DNA from: Owenia fusiformis
Lineage: Eukaryota; Annelida; Polychaeta; Sabellida; Oweniidae
Length of the DNA: 64,000 bases
Direction of reading: 5' to 3'
Assembly: GCA_903813345.2 (NCBI GenBank)
Contig: CAIIXF020000007.1
Location: 33,114,538 to 33,178,537 of the forward strand
The notes below the pieces were generated by a model. It was not told the origin of the DNA. It saw nothing but the letters and a program-made list of their open reading frames with translations, and did not search any database. The translations under genes and the position numbers were made by a program. Below, piece by piece: positions 25,201 through 36,340 of the stretch (the first letter of the stretch is position 1; each line of letters starts with the position of its first letter).

Positions 25201-28200
25201 ATGACACGAGACATCACCACTCTGTTCAACTTGAACTATAACATCATTTTAGACCATTAATTTCAATTTTAGAGAGAAAAATTTATTTCGTAGCGCTCGT
25301 CCGAGGAGTGTCTCATCCTAAGTGTGTCTCGGCCGGAGACGTGTCATCCCGAGATGACACGAGACATCACCACTCTGTTCAACTTGAACTATAACATCAT
25401 TTTAGACCATTAATTTCAATTTTAGAGAGAAAAATTTATTTCGTAGCGCTCGTCCGAGGAGTGTCTCATCCTAAGTGTGTCTCGGCCGGAGACGTGTCAT
25501 CCCGAGATGACACGAGACATCACCACTCTGTTCAACTTGAACTATAACATCATTTTAGACCATTAATTTCAATTTTAGAGAGAAAAATTTATTTCGTAGC
25601 GCTCGTCCGAGGAGTGTCTCATCCTAAGTGTGTCTCGGCCGGAGACGTGTCATCCCGAGATGACACGAGACATCACCACTCTGTTCAACTTGAACTATAA
25701 CATCATTTTAGACCATTAATTTCAATTTTAGAGAGAAAAATTTATTTCGTAGCGCTCGTCCGAGGAGTGTCTCATCCTAAGTGTGTCTCGGCCGGAGACG
25801 TGTCATCCCGAGATGACACGAGACATCACCACTCTGTTCAACTTGAACTATAACATCATTTTAGACCATTAATTTCAATTTTAGAGAGAAAAATTTATTT
25901 TGTAGCGCTCGTCCGAGGAGTGTCTCATCCTAAGTGTGTCTCGGCCGAAGACGTGTCATCCCGAGATGACACGAGACATCACCACTCTGTTCAACTTGAA
26001 CTATAACATCATTTTAGACCATTAATTTCAATTTTAGAGAGAAAAATTTATTTCGTAGCGCTCGTCCGAGGAGTGTCTCATCCTAAGTGTGTCTCGGCCC
26101 GGAGACGTGTCATCCTGAGATGACACGAGACATCACCACTCTGTTCAACTTGAACTATAACATCATTTTAGACCATTAATTTCAATTTTAGAGAGAAAAA
26201 TTTATTTCGTAGCGCTCGTCCGAGGAGTGTCTCATCCTAAGTGTGTCTCGGCCAGAGACGTGTCATCCCGAGATGACACGAGACATCACCACTCTGTTCA
26301 ACTTGAACTATAACATCATTTTAGACCATTAATTTCAATTTTAGGGAGAAAAATTTATTTCGTAGCGCTCGTCTGAGGAGTGTCTCATCCTAAGTGTGTC
26401 TCGGCCGGAGACGTGTCATCCCGAGATGACACAAGACATCACCACTCTGTTCAACTTGAACTATAACATCATTTTAGACCATTAATTTCAATTTTAGAGA
26501 ACTATAACATCATTTTAGACCATTAATTTCAATTTTAGAGAGAAAAATTTATTTCATAGCGCTCGTCCGAGGAGTGTCTCATCCTAAGTGTGTCTCGGCC
26601 GGAGACGTGTCATCCCGAGATGACACGAGACATCACCACTCTGTTCAACTTGAACTATAACATCATTTTAGACCATTAATTTCAATTTTAGAGAGAAAAA
26701 TTTATTTCGTAGCGCTCGTCCGAGGAGTGTCTCATCCTAAGTGTGTCTCGGCCGGAGACGTGTCATCCCGAGATGACACGAGACATCACCACTCTGTTCA
26801 ACTTGAACTATAACATCATTTTAGACCATTAATTTCAATTTTAGAGAGAAAAATTTATTTCGTAGCGCTCGTCCGAGGAGTGTCTCATCCTAAGTGTGTC
26901 TCGGCCGGAGACGTGTCATCCCGAGATGACACGAGACATCACCACTCTGTTCAACTTGAACTATAACATCATTTTAGACCATTAATTTCAATTTTAGAGA
27001 GAAAAATTTATTTCGTAGCGCTCGTCCGAGGAGTGTCTCATCCTAAGTGTGTCTCGGCCCGGAGACGTGTCATCCTGAGATGACACGAGACATCACCACT
27101 CTGTTCAACTTGAACTATAACATCATTTTAGACCATTAATTTCAATTTTAGAGAGAAAAATTTATTTCGTAGCGCTCGTCCGAGGAGTGTCTCATCCTAA
27201 GTGTGTCTCGGCCAGAGACGTGTCATCCCGAGATGACACGAGACATCACCACTCTGTTCAACTTGAACTATAACATCATTTTAGACCATTAATTTCAATT
27301 TTAGGGAGAAAAATTTATTTCGTAGCGCTCGTCCGAGGAGTGTCTCATCCTAAGTGTGTCTCGGCCGGAGACGTGTCATCCCGAGATGACACGAGACATC
27401 ACCACTCTGTTCAACTTGAACTATAACATCATTTTAGACCATTAATTTCAATTTTAGAGAACTATAACATCATTTTAGACCATTAATTTCAATTTTAGAG
27501 AGAAAAATTTATTTCATAGCGCTCGTCCGAGGAGTGTCTCATCCTAAGTGTGTCTCGGCCGGAGACGTGTCATCCCGAGATGACACGAGACATCACCACT
27601 CTGTTCAACTTGAACTATAACATCATTTTAGACCATTAATTTCAATTTTAGAGAGAAAAATTTATTTCGTAGCGCTCGTCCGAGGAGTGTCTCATCCTAA
27701 GTGTGTCTCGGCCGGAGACGTGTCATCCCGAGATGACACGAGACATCACCACTCTGTTCAACTTGAACTATAACATCATTTTAGACCATTAATTTCAATT
27801 TTAGAGAGAAAAATTTATTTCGTAGCGCTCGTCCGAGGAGTGTCTCATCCTAAGTGTGTCTCGGCCGGAGACGTGTCATCCAGAGATGACACGAGACATC
27901 ACCACTCTGTTCAACTTGAACTATAACATCATTTTAGACCATTAATTTCAATTTTAGAGAGAAAAATTTATTTCGTAGCGCTCGTCCGAGGAGTGTCTCA
28001 TCCTAAGTGTGTCTCGGCCGGAGACGTGTCATCCCGAGATGACACGAGACATCACCACTCTGTTCAACTTGAACTATAACATCATTTTAGACCATTAATT
28101 TCAATTTTAGAGAGAAAAATTTATTTCGTAGCGCTCGTCCGAGGAGTGTCTCATCCTAAGTGTGTCTCGGCCGGAGACGTGTCATCCCGAGATGACACGA

Positions 28201-31200
28201 GACATCACCACTCTGTTCAACTTGAACTATAACATCATTTTAGACCATTAATTTCAATTTTAGAGAGAAGAATTTATTTCGTAGCACTCGTCCGAGGAGT
28301 GTCTCATCCTAAGTGTGTCTCGGCCGGAGACGTGTCATCCCGAGATGACACGAGACATCACCACTCTGTTCAACTTGAACTATAACATCATTTTAGACCA
28401 TTAATTTCAATTTTAGAGAGAAAAATTTATTTCGTAGCGCTCGTCCGAGGAGTGTCTCATCCTAAGTGTGTCTCGGCCGGAGACGTGTCATCCCGAGATG
28501 ACACGAGACATCACCACTCTGTTCAACTTGAACTATAACATCATTTTAGACCATTAATTTCAATTTTAGAGAGAAAAATTTATTTCGTAGCGCTCGTCCG
28601 AGGAGTGTCTCATCCTAAGTGTGTCTCGGCCGGAGACGTGTCATCCCGAGATGACACGAGACATCACCACTCTGTTCAACTTGAACTATAACATCATTTT
28701 AGACCATTAATTTCAATTTTAGAGAGAAAAATTTATTTCGTAGCGCTCGTCCGAGGAGTGTCTCATCCTAAGTGTGTCTCGGCCGGAGACGTGTCATCTC
28801 GAGATCACACGAGACATCACCACTCTGTTCAACTTGAACTATAACATCATTTTAGACCATTAATTTCAATTTTAGAGAGAAAAATTTATTTCGTAGCGCT
28901 CGTCCGAGGAGTGTCTCATCCTAAGTGTGTCTCGGCTGGAGACGTGTCATCCCGAGATGACACGAGACATCACCACTCTGTTCAACTTGAACTATAACAT
29001 CATTTTAGACCATTAATTTCAATTTTAGAGAGAAAAATTTATTTCGTAGCGCTCGTCCGAGGAGTGTCTCATCCTAAGTGTGTTTCGGCCGGAGACGTGT
29101 CATCCCGAGATGACACGAGACATCACCACTCTGTTCAACTTGAACTATAACATCATTTTAGACCATTAATTTCAATTTTAGAGAGAAAAATTTATTTCGT
29201 AGCTCTCGTCCGAGGAGTGTCTCATCCTAAGTGTGTCTCGGCCGGAGACGTGTCATCCCGAGATGACACGAGACATCACCACTCTGTTCAACTTGAACTA
29301 TAACATCATTTTAGACCATTAATTTCAATTTTAGAGAGAAAAATTTATTTCGTAGCGCTCGTCCGAGGAGTGTCTCATCCTAAGTGTGTCTCGGCCGGAG
29401 ACGTGTCATCCCGAGATGACACGAGACATCACCACTCTGTTCAACTTGAACTATAACATCATTTTAGACCATTAATTTCAATTTTAGAGAGAAAAATTTA
29501 TTTCGTATCGCTCGTCCGAGGAGTGTCTCATCCTAAGTGTGTCTCGGCCGGAGACGTGTCATCCCGGGATGACACGAGACATCACCACTCTGTTCAACTT
29601 GAACTATAACATCATTTTAGACCATTAATTTCAATTTTAGAGAGAAAAATTTATTTCGTAGCGCTCGTCCGAGGAGTGTCTCATCCTAAGTGTGTCTCGG
29701 CCTGAGACGTGTCATCCCGAGATGACACGAGACATCACCACTCTGTTCAACTTGAACTATAACATCATTTTAGACCATTAATTTCAATTTTAGAGAGAAA
29801 AATTTATTTCGTAGCGCTCGTCCGAGGAGTGTCTCATCCTAAGTGTGTCTCGGCCGGAGACGTGTCATCCCGGGATGACACGAGACATCACCACTCTGTT
29901 CAACTTGAACTATAACATCATTTTAGACCATTAATTTCAATTTTAGAGAGAAAAATTTATTTCGTAGCGCTCGTCCGAGGAGTGTCTCATCCTAAGTGTG
30001 TCTCGGCCGGAGACGTGTCATCCCGAGATGACACGAGACATCACCACTCTGTTCAACTTGAACTATAACATCATTTTAGACCATTAATTTCAATTTTAGA
30101 GAGAAAAATTTATTTCGTAGTGCTCGTCCGAGGAGTGTCTCATCCTAAGTGTGTCTCGGCCGGAGACGTGTCATCCCGAGATGACACGAGACATCACCAC
30201 TCTGTTCAACTTGAACTATAACATCATTTTAGACCATTAATTTCAATTTTAGAGAGAAAAATTTATTTCGTAGCGCTCGTCCGAGGAGTGTCTCATCCTA
30301 AGTGTGTCTCGGCCGGAGACGTGTCATCCCGAGATGATACGAGACATCACCACTCTGTTCAACTTGAACTGTAACATCATTTTAGACCATTAATTTCAAT
30401 TTTAGAGAGAAAAATTTATTTCGTAGCGCTCGTCCGAGGAGTGTCTCATCCTAAGTGTGTCTCGGCCCGGGCATAGGCTAAGCTTGTTTATTTAACAGTT
30501 AGATTTGTTGACTTACCGATCCGTATTTCAATCTCCGGGAAGACGTTCTTTTCATTTTATTTCGTAGCGCTCGTCCGAGGAGTGTCTCATCCTAAGTGTG
30601 TTTCGGCCGGAGACGTGTCATCCCGAGATGACACGAGACATCACCACTCTGTTCAACTTGAACTATAACATCATTTTAGACCATTAATTTCAATTTTAGA
30701 GAGAAAAATTTATTTCGTAGCTCTCGTCCGAGGAGTGTCTCATCCTAAGTGTGTCTCGGCCGGAGACGTGTCATCCCGAGATGACACGAGACATCACCAC
30801 TCTGTTCAACTTGAACTATAACATCATTTTAGACCATTAATTTCAATTTTAGAGAGAAAAATTTATTTCGTAGCGCTCGTCCGAGGAGTGTCTCATCCTA
30901 AGTGTGTCTCGGCCGGAGACGTGTCATCCCGAGATGACACGAGACATCACCACTCTGTTCAACTTGAACTATAACATCATTTTAGACCATTAATTTCAAT
31001 TTTAGAGAGAAAATTTATTTCGTATCGCTCGTCCGAGGAGTGTCTCATCCTAAGTGTGTCTCGGCCGGAGACGTGTCATCCCGGGATGACACGAGACATC
31101 ACCACTCTGTTCAACTTGAACTATAACATCATTTTAGACCATTAATTTCAATTTTAGAGAGAAAAATTTATTTCGTAGCGCTCGTCCGAGGAGTGTCTCA

Positions 31201-32072
31201 TCCTAAGTGTGTCTCGGCCGGAGACGTGTCATCCCGAGATGACACGAGACATCACCACTCTGTTCAACTTGAACTATAACATCATTTTAGACCATTAATT
31301 TCAATTTTAGAGAGAAAAATTTATTTCGTAGCGCTCGTCCGAGGAGTGTCTCATCCTAAGTGTGTCTCGGCCGGAGACGTGTCATCCCGGGATGACACGA
31401 GACATCACCACTCTGTTCAACTTGAACTATAACATCATTTTAGACCATTAATTTCAATTTTAGAGAGAAAAATTTATTTCGTAGCGCTCGTCCGAGGAGT
31501 GTCTCATCCTAAGTGTGTCTCGGCCGGAGACGTGTCATCCCGAGATGACACGAGACATCACCACTCTGTTCAACTTGAACTATAACATCATTTTAGACCA
31601 TTAATTTCAATTTTAGAGAGAAAAATTTATTTCGTAGTGCTCGTCCGAGGAGTGTCTCATCCTAAGTGTGTCTCGGCCGGAGACGTGTCATCCCGAGATG
31701 ACACGAGACATCACCACTCTGTTCAACTTGAACTATAACATCATTTTAGACCATTAATTTCAATTTTAGAGAGAAAAATTTATTTCGTAGCGCTCGTCCG
31801 AGGAGTGTCTCATCCTAAGTGTGTCTCGGCCGGAGACGTGTCATCCCGAGATGACACGAGACATCACCACTCTGTTCAACTTGAACTGTAACATCATTTT
31901 AGACCATTAATTTCAATTTTAGAGAGAAAAATTTATTTCGTAGCGCTCGTCCGAGGAGTGTCTCATCCTAAGTGTGTCTCGGCCCGGGCATAGGCTAAGC
32001 TTGTTTATTTAACAGTTAGATTTGTTGACTTACCGATCCGTATTTCAATCTCCGGGAAGACGTTCTTTTCAC
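16275..32072. repeat. 153-bp satellite array, about 100 monomers
   Basis: The word ATTTCGTAGCGCTCG recurs at 16278, 16431, 16584, 16737 and onward, giving a 153-bp period. Each monomer holds CGTGTCATC-CCGA-GATGACACG, a 9-bp stem with a 4-nt loop, plus GTCTC-GGCCG-GAGAC and CTCG-TC-CGAG, followed by an AT-rich half ending TTTTAGAGAGAAAAA. Monomers differ by only a few bases, which implies recent homogenisation. There is no coding frame and no transposon gene. A central array of a non-autonomous Helitron-like element or a chromosomal satellite are both possible. Confidence 0.97.
29040..32072. repeat. 1.52-kb tandem duplication of the satellite's right edge
   Basis: A non-satellite tail beginning CCCGGGCATAGGCTAAGC and ending near TCTTTTCA occurs at ~30467-30556 and again at ~31983-32072, 1516 bp apart. 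Private monomer variants repeat in the same order before each tail: TAGCTCTCG (29200, 30718), CGTATCGCTC (29505, 31021), CCCGGGATGAC (29564, 31080), GTAGTGCTCG (30118, 31635) and GAACTGTAAC (30367, 31884). About ten monomers plus the tail were therefore copied together. Confidence 0.9.
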
Positions 32073-32726
32073 TTTGTATTTGCGTGCAGTGTAATATAAG
32101 TTGATACTTTTGTTCAAAAATGTACTTTTAATGGCCATTTTATGCCTTTTATTTTCAAATTATGTTTTGTTTTGATGTCAGTGTGAAAAGTCAAGAAACG
32201 TCAACCCCGACTTTTAATTAAAAAATGTTGGTTAATCACTAATGTCAAATCACAAGGTTGATGATGTCAACGGACCATGATCGTGGAAGGCTATCAATAT
32301 CAGGTGTATATCGCATAGAAAATAAATATAGCTAATTTTTCGCACTGATATGATGATGACTATTCTGGCGAATCGGGTAGATATTTCTCAGTTTTTTCCG
32401 ATAATAAAACTATTCATTTCTATCAATTTTACAAACGGGGTCCTTTGAATGCACATTAAAACTATAAAAGTATTTATTGGGCGTACATACTCGTTCTGTC
32501 ATGTGACTTACATTTCATTTGCAAGTTGTCCACATATTAATCCGGCGTTTTGTTTAATCAAATTTCCCGCCCCTTGAGGTTTCCGACTGTAAAACTTAAT
32601 ATTTAATACTAACCAATGCATCAGTTAATATTTTCAGAATACAAATTTTCCATTTTTATTTCTCTGATAGATAAAGTCTCATTTTGAATCTGTTCGTGTA
32701 TTAAAGAGTATGCTTTTATAATGCCG

Positions 32727-32856
32727 TGGTCACATTTGCTCAGATTTTCAGCACCGGCGCCCGGCCGATGAGTATTTTGTTCAAAATTGTATTCAACTCT
32801 GAACAAAATACTCAATCGGCCGGGCGCCGTAATGAAAATCGGAGCAAATGTTACCA
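32727..32856. repeat. 130-bp foldback (hairpin) element
   Basis: TGGTCACATTTGCTC at 32727 pairs with GAGCAAATGTTACCA ending at 32856. The complementarity continues through GATTTTCA, CGGCGCCCGGCCGAT and GAGTATTTTGTTC, giving arms of about 60 bp and a ~10-nt loop. This looks like a MITE. It makes mirror-image open frames on both strands. Confidence 0.85.
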
Positions 32857-33289
32857 AGTCATAACTGATGAAAAATCAAATGAGAACATGAACATGGAAA
32901 ATAGGGGCACTATTACGCTGCGTGCAGAGTCTAATTATAAACTACGAGAAGACGAAACTCTCATTTAAGAAGTGAAGTCGAACAAATGCAAAGGGTAGGG
33001 TACTATAGAAGGGGATCATATAAAAACACGGTCTATTTCACAACGCCTTTAACTTTTGTTCTTCAACTGTTGCCCTTTGTGCATTTCAAAAACAAAATAT
33101 CTTAGTCTGATTTGTTCCACCTTTCTTTTCGCTCAGTTCTGCAATATTATGTCCATGTGTTGTTTAGGATTATGTCATTTGCGAAATAGCTGTAAGACAT
33201 TATGAGAATGAATATGGGAGTTTCCATGATAATGTTGTTCACATGATTTTATGCACATACATGCATAACAATCGGAGACAGAAGTCTTA

Positions 33290-33970
33290 ATATTGTCCAA
33301 TAAAAAATAAGAATCTAACATTTAATGATAACAAAAGGATTAATTGCTTAGTTTTCTTTGTTTTAGTCTTTGTTTTCTTCCCGGGGTTTTCTTAAATGCG
33401 GAAGTGTACCAACATCACCTAGATTACATAAGAGATCATCTAACAGTCTAAAATTGCTTTTAATTGCAAGTTAATGCATTCCGACCAAAATTTGTATACC
33501 TGTAATTTGGGGGGGGCGGGGCGGGGCGATGTTACATCACATAACTACAACGTTCATATAGAAATATACAATAAGCATGTCCGTATAAAAGCTAAAATTA
33601 TAAAAACTCATTTCAAAGTCATTCTGTTCATGGAAGCGTCAAGTTATGAAAAACAATGCTAAACACTCAAACAAATCGACTTGATTACCTTTGAAAACTT
33701 CTTGAGAGGAAATGGACAAATGTATTTTTCTAACTCATTAGAACGTCTGTCTGATTGAAATACTATTTTTTAAATACAAACATAAATGATTTAATCTTGG
33801 TCAGAAGTCTGAACATTGTGCAACAAAATAATAAGAATCTAACATTTAATGATTACAAAAGGATTAATTGCTATATAGTCTTTGTTTTTCTAACGGCGGA
33901 AGTGTACCAACATCACCTTGATTACAGAAGAGATCATCTAAGTCTAAAATTGCTTTTAATTCCCGGGTTT
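33290..33970 (+). repeat. ~170-bp direct duplication
   Basis: The order AATAAGAATCTAACATTTAATGAT, ACAAAAGGATTAATTGCT, CGGAAGTGTACCAACATCACCT, GAGATCATCTAA and AAAATTGCTTTTAATT is present at 33290-33470 and again at 33800-33970, in the same orientation. Confidence 0.8.
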
Positions 33971-35117
33971 TAATTACATTTTATGTATAGACTTTTTTGC
34001 CTCTATTCTCATTTTTAAACCTGTTTCTGTTTGCTTATTTAACAATTGTGATAAATTATTCAGTTAGTGTCGAAATCAAAACAATTTTCTACATTATAGT
34101 CCCCTCCTCTTGCACTGACTAAATATTAAAATAAGCCAGTCTGATTGCGAATTTACAAATCCTGTAAAAGTAGCTTCAAACCGCCTTTTAATCAGAGAAA
34201 ACAATAAGTTAATTCATCGGATTGCGAAAATACGAATCAATCTGATTATCTGATCTCCATGCTATTTGATTCGTGCATTATCTACAAGTCAGTCGGGCAA
34301 GGGTGAAATTATTTCATTTGAAAACAGAAATAAATATCAGAACCCCTCTAGCATAACTATTCGGAAGAAATTCATACAAAAAAATAAGGTACACAACTGA
34401 TGAAGGGTCGCACACAATGCACGCACCCCTCTCCTCCACCTCCGTGTTTACACACGACCATATTTGACAATTTTTCTAAAAGCGTTTTCCCCGGGAATAT
34501 AGGTGTAGCGGTTGCCAGAAGTCGCAGTCGTAGCCAGGAGGGGGGGGGGGGGGGGGTGCGATGGGTGCGATAACAATAGGCTTTATATATGCTTTAATGT
34601 TTTATTCATCATGATGCTTTTATGTAGGCTATTAATTACAGTTCTTTTTGCAATATAAAACTGGTATGTTTATGCAAATTCCGATTGGACTAATATAAAG
34701 TTATATTGTTTCATTATGTGGACTTGAGAAAGTCCGACATACTCATAGCTTTCAACCCAAAACTTAAAATAAGAAGTTATCAAGATCCCAAGAACACGAT
34801 CGCTACTTAAACAATACGTTTGTAAAATCCCGGCGATCGAAATGCGATCAAACTTTCGCAATCAGGTGCCTAATTAGTCTTTTGATCTCTAAAGTTTTAC
34901 GACTGAACGTTTCAATGAACTCGTGAGAAGCAAACGCAATCATCATATAAACATTTTTCTAGTAAATCTAAAATAGAGTAAAACCCAGGGAAAAAGATCG
35001 CGTGTTCATAGGAATTAGGCATATTTCAATTTTGAAATAACAAAAGTCAGTCTCGGAAGAATTTTCCAAGCATTCCCTGCTTCGATGCGTTTTTATTGCA
35101 AGGGCCGTTTACCCCCC

Positions 35118-35913
35118 TATCACACCAAACTAGTTCTTACCCGTTCTTGCCAGTCCTACGAAAACGTCGTAAAACGGGCTCAATCTGGCTGTGGTCGGGA
35201 AGTATGTCTGAAATAATTAGCTTCTTCGTCCTTAAACAGTATTCAATACGTCCATCTCGTTCGCAGTTCGTTCAGGTCGCACCACGTCGGTGTGCAACGT
35301 CGTAGAACGCGTCCCTTAGTCTAGAAGGTCAACATGACCTGATTACAGAACGGCATGGTCGCCATCGAACTTTGAATCGATTCAAAATTCTAAAATCACA
35401 TTCCCGTCTGAGAACGTTCATAAAGTTCGTAAATATACCTTAGAAAGTTGCAGCTACGTTCATTCCATTCGCACACAGTTTCAAACCAGTTTTGAAGAAC
35501 GCAGTGGCAACTTGTTTGGTGTGATAGCTATATTTTTGCTAACTCGTTCTTAAGCAGTGTTAAATACGTTCTTAATCAGTTTAAACCCGTTTGCAATTAG
35601 TTCTACCTCGTTCTCAACACGTCCTCGGACAGTTCAACTCGTTGTTAAAACGTCCCTAGTAAGATTGAAGTATGACAGTTCCGTTCGTAGTACGTCCAGC
35701 TCGTCGTTAGTACGTTGTCACTGTTTCTAATTGTAGAACGTGACGACCCCGAGTACATTTTGAGCGTTGTCTAAGTCCTAGAGGACCTACCCGTTCGAGT
35801 ACGTTCGATGAAGTTTCTAAATAGATCCCAAACGGTTCTTAGTACGTCCAGTCCGTTCGTACACAGTTGAAGCCCGTTTTCGAGAACGTAGTGAGAACTA
35901 GTTTGGTGTGATA
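35118..35913. mobile_element. Non-autonomous TIR element (TATCACACCAAACTAGTTCT ends)
   Basis: TATCACACCAAACTAGTTCT at 35118 is the reverse complement of the sequence ending at 35913. A second right-end-like copy, TTGTTTGGTGTGATA, ends near 35528, so the right third looks duplicated. The inside is dense in ACGTCC/GTTCGTAGTACG words. No gene and no clear target duplication. Confidence 0.75.
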
Positions 35914-35943
35914 GTAGGGTTAGCGCCGATATGAATTCATTAT

Positions 35944-36240
35944 TATGGTTGGCCTATTAGTATAAAGAATGTATGCGTTGTTTACGGGTGTGTAGGCGTT
36001 AATTACGCTCGTGTAGATGTAAAATTACGCCCGTGCTGACGAAAAATTACGCCTGTGTAGGCGTAAATTACGCCCGTGAAGAAGTAAATTCTACGGGCGT
36101 TCAGAATACATTTACAGGCGTGAACTTACGGCGTTAAAATGATTAATTACGGGCGTTAAGACTGTTATTTTACACGCGCTGAGAAACATCTTCACGCCCG
36201 TGGAGTTTATTTTTAGCGCCGTAAATTATGAACCAATCAG
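35944..36240 (+). repeat. Left terminal inverted repeat, TTACGCCC-rich
   Basis: Composed of spaced copies of GGCGTAA / TTACGCC with variable spacers, about every 15-30 bp. It mirrors 44064-44354. Weak inverted similarity continues to about 36340. Confidence 0.85.
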
Positions 36241-36340
36241 AACCATACTTCAATGTACTTACATGATGATTTAATGCATCCTTGCTAAAAGAGCAACTCC
36301 GAGATACTTGCGCTAGTAATCAACAATCAGAAGCCTGCTT

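Larger units (their letters stand above)
32073..35117. other. Non-coding flank of the satellite, no gene seen
   Basis: Mostly AT-rich with a hairpin element (32727-32856), a ~170-bp direct duplication (33290-33470 and 33800-33970) and G tracts near 33510 and 34540. Frames of 60-80 codons are not splice-consistent and match no family I know. Confidence 0.55.

Noticed and set aside
16275-32072. CRISPR-like array
   Set aside because: The 153-bp monomers are repeated whole, with no unique spacers, and the sequence is eukaryotic.
16275-32072. Hammerhead ribozyme in the satellite (GATGAG...CGAAA on the minus strand)
   Set aside because: The CUGANGA core is not matched in the consensus monomer and the would-be stem II does not pair.
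32621-32968. Mirror-image frames on both strands
   Set aside because: Both come from the arms of the foldback element.
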